Of a stretch of 64,000 nucleotides of DNA, positions 34,860 through 41,828 are shown in pieces (within the stretch, counting starts at the first letter, position 1; each line of letters begins with the position of its first letter). Under the pieces are notes generated by a model, which worked only from the letters and a program-made list of their open reading frames with translations, ran no database searches and was not told where the DNA came from. Both the position numbers and the translations under genes were made by a program. The DNA is from an uncultured Clostridia bacterium (GTDB lineage Bacteria; Bacillota; Clostridia; Oscillospirales; Ruminococcaceae): positions 62,001 to 126,000 of the forward strand of contig CANQFZ010000003.1 of the NCBI GenBank assembly GCA_947600065.1. Direction: 5' to 3'.

Positions 34860-35483
34860 ATGACTTCTTTAGACATGAGAGAAAGCCATCTCTTTATGAG
34901 AAACGGCTTTGATGTTACGGGCAAGTGGGATATTCCTATCGTAAAGAAGCAGGAATTTCCTCTTGATAATGTGCGTCTTATCGCATATTCTGACACAAGG
35001 CAGAATGACAGACCGGAGAATACCGCTTGCGGAGTGCATTTCTTTATTGACGATTATCGTTTTACGGGCATTTACAACAATCCTGAGAGAAGCATTGAGA
35101 AGCTCTCACAGTATGCTTTCCTGCTTACACCTGATTACTCTACTTATTCAGATATGAATTATTGGAGACAACTTGAAAGTGTTGCACATAGTCATTGGGT
35201 AGGAGCATATTGGCAGAGTAGGGGCTTGAAAGTAGTTCCGACTATGACATGGAGCGACAGCAGAAGTTACTCTTTTTGTAATGACGGAGTCGAAAAGGGG
35301 AGTATTGTTGCTGTAGGCATGATTGGCTGCAAACGGTCGAAGAATGAATTTCTGCGCGGATATAATAATATGCTTGAAATAATTGAACCGTCCGCGATAA
35401 TTGTTTTTGGTTCACCGTTTTCTGAAATGGACGGTAACATCATAGCTGTAGACTATCGCAGTTCAAGAAAGGTGGTGCGTTGA
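34860..35483 (+). CDS. DUF4417-like protein
   Basis: 207 residues from MTSLDMRESHLFMRNGFD; AAAGGAG stands 7 bases before this ATG, whereas the in-frame ATG at 34743 has none. Features typical of DUF4417 proteins of phages and mobile elements are FDVTGKWDIPIVKKQEFPLD, GVHFFIDDYRFTGIYNNPER and IVFGSPFSEMDGNI. The biochemical role of the family is not established. It overlaps in TGATATG with the MGGRG-type gene that follows, the usual partner. The last 25 codons are duplicated downstream at 36247-36318. Confidence 0.75.
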   Translation: MTSLDMRESHLFMRNGFDVTGKWDIPIVKKQEFPLDNVRLIAYSDTRQNDRPENTACGVHFFIDDYRFTGIYNNPERSIEKLSQYAFLLTPDYSTYSDMNYWRQLESVAHSHWVGAYWQSRGLKVVPTMTWSDSRSYSFCNDGVEKGSIVAVGMIGCKRSKNEFLRGYNNMLEIIEPSAIIVFGSPFSEMDGNIIAVDYRSSRKVVR

Positions 35484-35484
35484 T

Positions 35485-35868
35485 ATGGGCGGTAGAGGAA
35501 CTTATGCAGCCGGGAATAATGTTCCCTATACTTATGAAACTGTAGGATATGTTGAAGATGCAAAGGTCTTATTCGGAAAACCCGGAACAGGCTTACACGA
35601 TTTACCCGTTGAAGCACATTCAAGCAATGTATATGTTAAGTTGCATAAGGACGGTACATTAAATATGATGAGGATATATGATGAGCATTATCTCACAGCG
35701 GAGATAGCTTATCACCCTGAGCCGGATTTAACAGGAAATCGTAAACCGGTACTGCATATTCACTACTATGATCGCAGCCTCATGCGAACTGATGCAGCTT
35801 ATTTAGACTATGAGACCTTTAAAAAGTATGAAAAATATCTTGTAGGAAGGAAGTGGTATAATGATTGA
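35485..35868 (+). CDS. MGGRG-type small protein, copy 1
   Basis: 127 residues, beginning MGGRGTYAAGNN, a signature of proteins that accompany DUF4417 genes on phages and integrated elements. A segment VLHIHYYDRS and a terminal KYEKYLVGRKWYND are also conserved in the second copy at 36320. No enzyme motif can be assigned. It overlaps the stop of the DUF4417 gene and the start of the next small gene, implying one coupled transcription unit. Confidence 0.7.
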   Translation: MGGRGTYAAGNNVPYTYETVGYVEDAKVLFGKPGTGLHDLPVEAHSSNVYVKLHKDGTLNMMRIYDEHYLTAEIAYHPEPDLTGNRKPVLHIHYYDRSLMRTDAAYLDYETFKKYEKYLVGRKWYND

Positions 35869-36151
35869 CGGAAATGCAAGAGATTTCATTGAAAAACTTC
35901 ATTATGAAGATCATTATGTGATTTACAATGGTAATAAATATTTCTTTAATGGTTGTCAGACCAAAGCATCATCTGACGGAACAGTAGAATACGTAAGTCT
36001 CGAAGTATATAATCTTACAACAGATGAAACGATCTTTTCAATAAAAAAACCTTTTTCTTCTGAATGTGTTCGTGCTTTAGAAGAAGCACCAATCTGGGGT
36101 GGAAAAACGTTTTGGGAAATCGAAAATGAAATGCAATGGGTTGATGAATAA
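35861..36151 (+). CDS. Small protein, tiny-paralogue family (1)
   Basis: 96 residues, overlapping the MGGRG gene by 8 bases. It shares a pattern with 36748-37026, 37054-37347 and 38354-38599: an N-terminal helix (NARDFIEKLHYED), then YNGNKYFFNG and a WEIENEMQWVDE tail. Function unknown. Its closest relative is the gene at 37054 (KSFYEVEIMMKWVDG tail). Confidence 0.65.
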   Translation: MIDGNARDFIEKLHYEDHYVIYNGNKYFFNGCQTKASSDGTVEYVSLEVYNLTTDETIFSIKKPFSSECVRALEEAPIWGGKTFWEIENEMQWVDE

Positions 36152-36318
36152 TGACAGGCAAAAATATAAGTGAGTTTATTTTAGACCTTTATTATAATTC
36201 TGAAATAGAGTTTACCTATGAACAGAGTGCTGTTATCTGTTTTGGTGAACCTTTCAAAGAAATGGGCGGTAACATCATAGCTGTAGACTATCGCAGTTCA
36301 AGAAAGGTGGTGCGCTGA
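36151..36318 (+). other. Chimeric 55-codon ORF
   Basis: An in-frame ORF joins the start of the tiny-paralogue family (MTGKNISEFILDLYYN) to the end of the DUF4417 protein (EMGGNIIAVDYRSSRKVVR). The junction is at about 36220-36245. The 3' part repeats bases 35409-35483 almost exactly and is followed in the same TGATATG register by the second MGGRG gene. It is a recombination scar of a duplication; whether a peptide is made is unknown. Confidence 0.75.
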
Positions 36319-36319
36319 T

Positions 36320-36751
36320 ATGGGCGGCAGAGGTGCATATACAGAAGGTAAACAGAAAAAATATGTTTATAGCACTGTTGGTGAAATTGAAGGTGTAAAA
36401 GTATTAGAACCTGTCAATGATAAAGCAAGTCATAGTATGCCGGCTGAAGCACATTCTTCAAGAGCATACATAGTGCTTGACAAGGAAAACGGAGTGTTCA
36501 GGCAGTATAGAGAGTTTAATGAGGGACATCTTTCTACTCTTGAAATAGGTTATCATTTTGAAAGCGGTCTTTCTGAGAATGGTAAAAATGTATTTCATAT
36601 TCACGAATACTCACAGCCGGGCATTGAACATCGTCAGAAGGGCAGGCTAATGACACCGGAGGAGATACAGAAGTACAGGAAGTATTTCAAAGGTGTTTCA
36701 GAGTCACAAATCAATGACTATCTTGATTATTACAGGAGGCGAAACAAATGA
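36320..36751 (+). CDS. MGGRG-type small protein, copy 2
   Basis: 143 residues, MGGRGAYTEGKQKKYVYSTV start, with the same layout as copy 1: VKVLEPVND against AKVLFGKPG, LPVEAHSS against MPAEAHSS, and FHIHEYSQ against LHIHYYDR. It is longer at the C-terminus (MTPEEIQKYRKYFKGVSESQ). It arose with the chimeric ORF before it as part of a tandem duplication. Function unknown. Confidence 0.7.
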   Translation: MGGRGAYTEGKQKKYVYSTVGEIEGVKVLEPVNDKASHSMPAEAHSSRAYIVLDKENGVFRQYREFNEGHLSTLEIGYHFESGLSENGKNVFHIHEYSQPGIEHRQKGRLMTPEEIQKYRKYFKGVSESQINDYLDYYRRRNK

Positions 36752-37026
36752 CAGGCAGAACTATAAGGGAGTTTATTACAGAACTGTATAACAATCCTGA
36801 AATGGAATTTATCTATCACAGCAACCGTTACATGATTTCGGGCTATATTAGTCCTTCCGGCGGTATATATACTTTGGAACTTTGGAATATAACGACGAAC
36901 AGCCTTGTGTTTAAATGTTCAGACAAACTTCGTGAGAATTGCGTAGAGCAGTTTGAGAATTCAATGCTGTTTGATAACAGAACGATTTATGAAGCGGAGG
37001 ACGAGATAAATGTCCAGTACGGCTAA
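36748..37026 (+). CDS. Small protein, tiny-paralogue family (2)
   Basis: 92 residues, coupled to the previous gene by ATGA overlap. The N-terminus TGRTIREFITELYNNPEMEF is the intact version of the sequences truncated at 36151 and 37347. Then YHSNRYMISGY and an acidic tail follow. Function unknown. Confidence 0.65.
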   Translation: MTGRTIREFITELYNNPEMEFIYHSNRYMISGYISPSGGIYTLELWNITTNSLVFKCSDKLRENCVEQFENSMLFDNRTIYEAEDEINVQYG

Positions 37027-37053
37027 AAAGAAATACTTTGGAGGTGTTACAAG

Positions 37054-37347
37054 ATGGAAGCCGGAAATGTAAAAGAATTTGTAAATAATCTAAACATTCA
37101 GGACGAAATGGTGAGATATGACGGTCATCTTTATTATTTCTACGGTATCAGATATGATAGTGACAGAAATGTATATTATACGAGCATAGATCAATTCGGC
37201 ATTGATATTTATCATTTTGAAAAAGAGTTTTACTATTATGAAAGCTCAGACTCGTCGGATTGTCTTGAACATCTTTTATCAGATAATTATTGGAACGGAA
37301 AAAGCTTTTATGAAGTTGAAATAATGATGAAATGGGTTGACGGATAA
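37054..37347 (+). CDS. Small protein, tiny-paralogue family (3)
   Basis: 97 residues with a strong GGAGGTG site 7-8 bases before ATG. NVKEFVNNLNIQDEMVRYDG and the tail MMKWVDG match the gene at 35861. Rich in Tyr, Asp and Ser; likely soluble. Function unknown. Confidence 0.65.
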   Translation: MEAGNVKEFVNNLNIQDEMVRYDGHLYYFYGIRYDSDRNVYYTSIDQFGIDIYHFEKEFYYYESSDSSDCLEHLLSDNYWNGKSFYEVEIMMKWVDG

Positions 37348-37508
37348 TGACAGGCAAAAGTATAAGTGATTTTATTTCAGACCTTTAATATAATTTTGAA
37401 ATAGAGTTTACCTATCACAATGAACGCTATATAATCTCCTGATATGTAGGTAAACGAGATTTGGTTTATTACGGACAAGTCAAGTATCTTGAAAAGAGAT
37501 TAAAATGA
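37347..37508 (+). pseudogene. Decayed tiny-paralogue gene
   Basis: From ATG at 37347 the frame reads MTGKSISDFISDL, TAA, YNFEIEFTYHNERYIIS, TGA, YVGKRDLVYYGQ and stops at 37506. Two in-frame stops break an otherwise recognisable member of the family of 36748. Confidence 0.75.
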
Positions 37509-37891
37509 AAAAATTAAGAGAAATGAACAAAGAAATATTCAGGAATAACCTTATTGCAACTCTCAATGAGTTTTCTTATACAGCAACTCCTAAATTTAAA
37601 ATAACACCGGTATACGATCCTAATAAACTTCCAAGTGGTGATGATGATTATTTTCGTTTAGTCATTCTTGGCAAAGACAATATTGGCAGAAAGATTCTTT
37701 CACTTAATGATACTGTTGAAGTTCTTTCTTGCTGTTCTCCTTATGTCCCAACACAAATCAAGGTTTTATATCACGGAGATAAAGATGGGATATCATTGTT
37801 TGAGCTCTTAACGAGTACTCGTATCAGAAAGCCTTCACAACTTGCAAATATTGAGACGGGTCATCCGCCGTTTAAGGCGATTTTTGGATAA
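37505..37891 (+). CDS. Hypothetical protein
   Basis: 128 residues, not recognised. Basic N-terminus (MKKLREMNKEIFRNN), central beta-like segments (DDYFRLVILGKDNIGRKILS, PTQIKVLYHG), and a PPFKAIF tail. It lacks a strong ribosome site and overlaps the pseudogene stop, so translation may depend on upstream genes. It ends 7 bp before the terminator-promoter module. Confidence 0.55.
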   Translation: MKKLREMNKEIFRNNLIATLNEFSYTATPKFKITPVYDPNKLPSGDDDYFRLVILGKDNIGRKILSLNDTVEVLSCCSPYVPTQIKVLYHGDKDGISLFELLTSTRIRKPSQLANIETGHPPFKAIFG

Positions 37892-37897
37892 AACAAT

Positions 37898-38009
37898 AGC
37901 GGTCAACCCTCGCAGGCTGACCGCTTATTTTACTTGACAATCCCTCTAATGGATGGTATAATTAGTTTTAAGAAAGATGACTTTAGAAATTCAATTGGAG
38001 AAACAAGAA
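37898..38009 (+). promoter_or_regulatory. Terminator-promoter-leader module, copy 1
   Basis: AGCGGTCA (37898-37905) pairs with TGACCGCT (37918-37925), then a T-rich run, TTGACA (37934-37939), 17 bp, TATAATTAG (37957), and a leader ending AATTCAATTGGAGAAACAAG before ATG at 38010. The terminator of one gene and the promoter of the next are fused in about 110 bp. The same module recurs at 39127. Confidence 0.85.
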
Positions 38010-38351
38010 ATGACAAAGAAACTTGTTTATATCGCTATGTATCGCGCCCTCGATTGTTTGTTTGATGAAACTCAAAGAGAAGATTTGGGAAAATATCTTA
38101 GTGAAGCCAATCCTTATTCTTTCACTGACCGCATGTCTGCTGACCCCGCTGTCTTTGACGGATTCAACAATTTTTTTGACAGTTTATATTCCAATGATAT
38201 AACTGTTGAAGAAAGTTATAACTTCGTTAGAAAGTATCTTATTTCTGAACACTTGTCTTATTATGGGTCTTTTGCTCCGATTTTTGATGATATCAGTTTG
38301 GAAGAATGGACAAAGTTGTGCGGTATAGTCGCAGATGAGGAGGCTGAGTAA
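38010..38351 (+). CDS. Small acidic protein, cassette gene 1
   Basis: 113 residues from MTKKLVYIAMYRALD. The in-frame ATG at 37977 lies in a leader that is conserved, without start codon, in module copy 2, so the ATG after TTGGAGAAA is preferred. Helical and acidic (SLEEWTKLCGIVADEEAE). Size and charge recall immunity proteins of toxin systems, but no family is recognised. Confidence 0.65.
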   Translation: MTKKLVYIAMYRALDCLFDETQREDLGKYLSEANPYSFTDRMSADPAVFDGFNNFFDSLYSNDITVEESYNFVRKYLISEHLSYYGSFAPIFDDISLEEWTKLCGIVADEEAE

Positions 38352-38353
38352 AA

Positions 38354-38599
38354 ATGAGAATTTCAGAGTTTATTACTTTGGTTGATGAGGGACACGAGAT
38401 TGAATTCGTTTATGAAGGCAGAAAGTATTCTGTTACATACGGCGAAGTCAATGGAAAGGAAGTAATTTCATTTTGCGAATTCTATAAGGATAGCGTTGAG
38501 GTTGAAACGGTTGATGAATTGCTTGATGTTGTTTATGACAATAAAAAAGTATCTGATATGATTGAAATGCTGACGGAAAATGACGTGTGGGTATTCTGA
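38354..38599 (+). CDS. Small protein, tiny-paralogue family (4)
   Basis: 81 residues, 2 bp after the previous stop. MRISEFITLVDEGHEIEFVY and EGRKYSVTYGE follow the tiny-paralogue pattern. A strongly acidic tail ends in WVF. Function unknown; co-transcribed with cassette gene 1. Confidence 0.65.
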   Translation: MRISEFITLVDEGHEIEFVYEGRKYSVTYGEVNGKEVISFCEFYKDSVEVETVDELLDVVYDNKKVSDMIEMLTENDVWVF

Positions 38600-38665
38600 G
38601 TAACTGCCCAATAGCTCGCAGATGAGCAAGGAAAAGGCTCTATTACTATTTAGGAGGAATCGAAA

Positions 38666-39121
38666 ATGAACAGCATTATTGGAGATATTGTCCCTTTTGA
38701 GGGATATGGTGAGTTTGTTCTCTACCAAAGCATAAATGAGGCTAAAACTGTAATCAAAAATCACAAAATCAAATACACATCAGAAGTATGGGAAAACAAC
38801 GAATGCACTGATCCTGTTCCGTGGACGATTATAAGAACAGATGATAATATCCACTTGTTTTTCGCAAAGGATAAATTATTCAAGATTTATTTTAGCGACG
38901 GATGCGATGCCAAACTTTCCAATGGTATTTCAATCGGTATGAAAATTGATGAAGCTCTAGAAATTGATCCTGATCTTGAATATGATGATTGGGAAGAAGA
39001 TTATCAGTCTCCGCAGGGATACTGGCTTGAAGATGATCTTGATAATGGTACTGTAATGTCAATTAGTATCTTTATCAAAGAAGCATTGGACGAAGAACTC
39101 TTTGAAAAATACAATTGGTAG
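38666..39121 (+). CDS. Small acidic protein, immunity-like
   Basis: 151 residues with an excellent TAGGAGGAATCG site. It is very acidic near the C-terminus (DDWEEDYQSPQGYWLEDDLD). The strand-rich central part (WTIIRTDDNIHLFFAKDKLF) and acidity resemble polymorphic-toxin immunity proteins in general. No toxin gene is seen nearby and I cannot name a family. Confidence 0.65.
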   Translation: MNSIIGDIVPFEGYGEFVLYQSINEAKTVIKNHKIKYTSEVWENNECTDPVPWTIIRTDDNIHLFFAKDKLFKIYFSDGCDAKLSNGISIGMKIDEALEIDPDLEYDDWEEDYQSPQGYWLEDDLDNGTVMSISIFIKEALDEELFEKYNW

Positions 39122-39126
39122 TAAAA

Positions 39127-39234
39127 AGCGGTCAACTCTCGCAGGCTGACCGCTTTTTGCTTGACAAACCCACAACGAGGTGGTATAATTAGGTTCAAGA
39201 AAGATAACATTAGAAACTCAATTGGAGAAAAAAT
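39127..39234 (+). promoter_or_regulatory. Terminator-promoter-leader module, copy 2
   Basis: AGCGGTCA (39127-39134) pairs with TGACCGCT (39147-39154), then TTTTT, TTGACA (39161-39166), 17 bp, TATAATTAGG (39184), and the leader AACTCAATTGGAGAAAAAAT before ATG at 39235. It closely matches copy 1 along its whole length. Confidence 0.85.
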
Positions 39235-39513
39235 ATGATTAACCCACATGAAACTAAAGCTTTTGATTTGCTTTATAACTTTGTTCACGAGCATTTCGAT
39301 GGAGTATATCAATTAGCATTTAAAAATGGTGCTGAAATAACAGCAGAGTATGATACGGATTACGAAACTGACAATGGACTTGAATTTGAAGAAGACGGTT
39401 ACGAGGAATATATTACGATTATTTTTAAAAACATCGCTGACAACACGCTGTTTGAAGTAAACTGTTTTAATTTCCCCGATAAGGTGCTTTATAACGGCGA
39501 ACAAATAATTTGA
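39235..39513 (+). CDS. Small acidic protein, cassette gene 2
   Basis: 92 residues (MINPHETKAFDLLYNFVHEH). Acidic central part (DTDYETDNGLEFEEDGYEEY) and a hydrophobic C-terminal strand. Expressed from its own module promoter. Function unknown; immunity-like by size and charge only. Confidence 0.65.
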   Translation: MINPHETKAFDLLYNFVHEHFDGVYQLAFKNGAEITAEYDTDYETDNGLEFEEDGYEEYITIIFKNIADNTLFEVNCFNFPDKVLYNGEQII

Positions 39514-39832
39514 TTTAAAACAGAAAATTTTGCCTAAAAATGAAGAGCATGGTTTTTGTTGATTGGCTTTATAAGGCAGCAAAAACCATCCCAAAATGTG
39601 GAGTGAATATTACATTGACAGAGTTCTTGCCTATTGCGAAGGGATGCTTGAAGAGTAAATAATCATAAGGTCAGTCCCTCACCCCACTCTCGGGGTGAGG
39701 TGGCTGTACCGTAGGAGAAAGAAAAGATGAATACCGACGTTTTGCAATAATTCTTTCCGTGACATCATCAGTGAAATTGACTTTGATTTATGAATAATGC
39801 GAAGTAACCAGAAAGCAGGAGGATTTTAGACA
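39514..39832 (+). other. Gap with gene remnants and a 9-bp hairpin
   Basis: No intact gene. A fragment MWSEYYIDRVLAYCEGMLEE lies near 39596-39658 and a short broken ORF follows GGAGAAAG near 39727. CCTCACCCC (39677-39685) and GGGGTGAGG (39692-39700) form a perfect 9-bp stem without a T-run. Confidence 0.5.
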
Positions 39833-40207
39833 ATGGACACTGGCAAGTTGGTCAATAATACAACATTTTATGACGGCTTTGAAGACGAGCCTGAAATCGA
39901 AATTTTTATTGCTGAAAACACAAATTTCAATATTCATATTTGGGTTGGCTATATCAGTGATATATATGATAAGCCAATTTTTGATGGAAATGAATGGAAA
40001 GGCTTTACAAGAGATTATCAGCAGGAAATCGGAACTTATGAAAAAGAAGATGTAACCATTGATACTGCTGAATATTATGAAGACCTTTTGAATTACAAAG
40101 ATAAGGATTTTAGATTTGAAGAAACCAGAGAGTGCTATGAGCTTCTTTGCAGCTTTATAGAGTATGCCAAGGAAAATGGCAAAACAGTGAAAGTAAATTG
40201 GTGGTAA
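39833..40207 (+). CDS. Small acidic protein, immunity-like
   Basis: 124 residues; GCAGGAGGATTT precedes the ATG. Acidic, aromatic-rich (NIHIWVGYISDIYD, YYEDLLNYKDKDFRFEE) and ends KVNWW. No family recognised. The next gene starts 5 bp after its stop. Confidence 0.65.
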   Translation: MDTGKLVNNTTFYDGFEDEPEIEIFIAENTNFNIHIWVGYISDIYDKPIFDGNEWKGFTRDYQQEIGTYEKEDVTIDTAEYYEDLLNYKDKDFRFEETRECYELLCSFIEYAKENGKTVKVNWW

Positions 40208-40212
40208 ATGTT

Positions 40213-40587
40213 ATGAATAAGGAGAATTTATATTCAGCTTTTAAAGCACTATTTCCCGAATGTGAGGATATTCTTGACTCATTGGCAAAGACAGCAAATG
40301 CAGATGAAAACGACGGTATGCATATAATGTTTTCTTTTGTAGTTATTCCTTTTGTTATTGAACTTATCAAGAAAGAAGATAACGAGAGGTTGTCAAGAGC
40401 TTTCGATTATTTTGAAAAAATGGCTTCTTCCCATTTGGCAGATGTTACAGAAGTTCTTGAATTTACAGTAATTGAAAACCTGATGTCCAATGGTAAAGGC
40501 ATTTATGATAAGGCAAAGACCTTTATGGGCGATAATATGATGGAGTGTTGTAAAAGAGCCGAGCAATTTTTACAGGTCGGAGAATAA
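40213..40587 (+). CDS. Small helical protein, immunity-like
   Basis: 124 residues from MNKENLYSAFKAL; the longer frame from 40147 lies inside the previous gene. All-helical pattern with VTEVLEFTVIENLMSN and YDKAKTFMGDNMMECC. I recall similar unnamed small proteins in toxin-immunity neighbourhoods, but the assignment is weak. Confidence 0.62.
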   Translation: MNKENLYSAFKALFPECEDILDSLAKTANADENDGMHIMFSFVVIPFVIELIKKEDNERLSRAFDYFEKMASSHLADVTEVLEFTVIENLMSNGKGIYDKAKTFMGDNMMECCKRAEQFLQVGE

Positions 40588-40591
40588 TAAA

Positions 40592-40640
40592 CAGGCGGTC
40601 AACCCTTGCAGGCTTGACTGCTTTTACTTGACAATCTCCT
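40592..40640 (+). repeat. Truncated third copy of the module
   Basis: GGCGGTCAA (40594-40602) pairs with TTGACTGCT (40614-40622) and is followed by TTTT and ACTTGACAATC as in copy 1, but no -10 box or leader follows; the copy breaks off at about 40640 before the convergent ThpR-like gene. Confidence 0.75.
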
Positions 40641-40663
40641 AACATCGCCGCGGCTTTTGTCAT

Positions 40664-41179
40664 CTAAAGCCGATTTAATTCAACGCTCCCTATCTCCGTA
40701 TAAACAGCGCCGTGCTTTCCGAAATCCGAGCGCATCAGAGAAAAACTGCCGACAGTCATTGACGCTTTGTCCACCTCAATATCCGCAAATCCTGTGTTGC
40801 CGCTTGCGTTTCTCATCAGTGTTATGTGAGGATTAAAACTTTTCCTGTCGAAAGGTATCTGTTCGGTTGAAAGATAGTGCCTAAGCTGCTTTACAAGAGC
40901 CTCAAGCCGAGGCTCTTTTTCAATTCCTGCCCAGAGAAGATTTCCGAAATTTCCTATATACCCGCCGAGCGTCAGCGAAAACTGCCCATACCGAACTTTA
41001 TCCATTACTTCAAGAACTTTTTCGGGTTCATTGTATTCGCCTATAAAAGCAAGCGTCAGGTGCATATTGTTTATATCCGTAAAGCGTCCCTTAAAACTGC
41101 GCTGCCTGAGTTCATTCTGCGCGTCAGTCAGGGCGCGTTTTATGTTGTCGTCAAGCCGAATTGCTATAAATAATCTCAT
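40664..41179 (-). CDS. thpR: RNA 2',3'-cyclic phosphodiesterase (2'-5' RNA ligase family)
   Basis: 171 residues from MRLFIAIRLDDNIKRAL. Both H-x-T-x motifs of the 2H phosphoesterase family are present: HLTLAFIG near residue 42 and HITLMRNA near 123. The length is normal for ThpR. The enzyme opens 2',3'-cyclic phosphates on RNA in the cytoplasm. The start at 41200 would add MVGFFVF, which overlaps the terminator flank, so 41179 is preferred. A terminator separates it from the upstream gene. Confidence 0.88.
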   Translation of the reverse strand: MRLFIAIRLDDNIKRALTDAQNELRQRSFKGRFTDINNMHLTLAFIGEYNEPEKVLEVMDKVRYGQFSLTLGGYIGNFGNLLWAGIEKEPRLEALVKQLRHYLSTEQIPFDRKSFNPHITLMRNASGNTGFADIEVDKASMTVGSFSLMRSDFGKHGAVYTEIGSVELNRL

Positions 41180-41191
41180 AAACACAAAAAA

Positions 41192-41220
41192 GCCGACCAT
41201 TCAAAATCGGAACGGTCAGC
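41192..41220 (-). terminator. Terminator of the DUF308 gene
   Basis: GCCGACC (41192-41198) pairs with GGTCAGC (41214-41220) with one G-T pair; read leftwards it is followed by TTTTTT. It lies between the DUF308 stop and the ThpR start. Confidence 0.75.
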
Positions 41221-41234
41221 TTTTATCATACCTT

Positions 41235-41795
41235 TTAAACATTTATTTCTTTGCTGTTCTTATCAAGATTTTTGAACATTTTGTAAGCCAATATCACTGT
41301 AATTAAGTCGGAAATACCGCTTATTATCATGGCAATTCCGATTATTGTCATTATCATATCTGCGGCAATGTCGGGTGCTATCATAAAGAAAACGCCCGCC
41401 ATAATATTTACGACAGATATTATCATTATTATCCAAGGCTTTGATGTGCTTGACTTGAATATATCAATGGCTTTTTGCATTTGCCTGAAACCGTTAAGTA
41501 TGATTGAAAATCCAAACGCAATAGGAACGTACAGAATAATTACATTCCTTAAAATAATTGTCAGTATACCCAGAGTAATAAGCATAGCTCCTATGACAAA
41601 GCCGCCGTTTGATATGTTTGTTTCGGCTTTGCGGGCAATATAACTTATTGCAAAAGCCGCTCCCAGAATGATCATTATAACTCCCGCTGCAACACAAAGC
41701 GGTATAAGCGCTCTGTTTCCCGTGACTATAGCGAACACGCCCAGAGCAATGTACAAAATCGGCGTTATAAACGGAAAAATATTACTTTTTTTCAT
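41235..41795 (-). CDS. DUF308 (HdeD-like) membrane protein
   Basis: 186 residues with six hydrophobic helices in three pairs, the HdeD/DUF308 layout (ILYIALGVFAIVTGNRALIP, ALITLGILTIILRN type repeats). Such proteins are small inner-membrane proteins; HdeD is linked to acid stress in enterics but the general role is unknown. GGAGATATCATT precedes the start. It is 33 bp after the large surface-protein gene and probably shares its transcript. Confidence 0.82.
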   Translation of the reverse strand: MKKSNIFPFITPILYIALGVFAIVTGNRALIPLCVAAGVIMIILGAAFAISYIARKAETNISNGGFVIGAMLITLGILTIILRNVIILYVPIAFGFSIILNGFRQMQKAIDIFKSSTSKPWIIMIISVVNIMAGVFFMIAPDIAADMIMTIIGIAMIISGISDLITVILAYKMFKNLDKNSKEINV

Positions 41796-41828
41796 AATGA
41801 TATCTCCTTGTTTTTATTTGTAAATAAA

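Noticed and set aside
37977-38009. Upstream ATG of the first cassette gene
   Set aside because: The same leader in module copy 2 has ATA at this place, and the ribosome site TTGGAGAAA serves the ATG at 38010.
38010-40587. Polymorphic toxin with immunity array
   Set aside because: Small acidic proteins fit immunity proteins in size, but no toxin gene or nuclease domain is visible in the window, so I did not call them immunity proteins.
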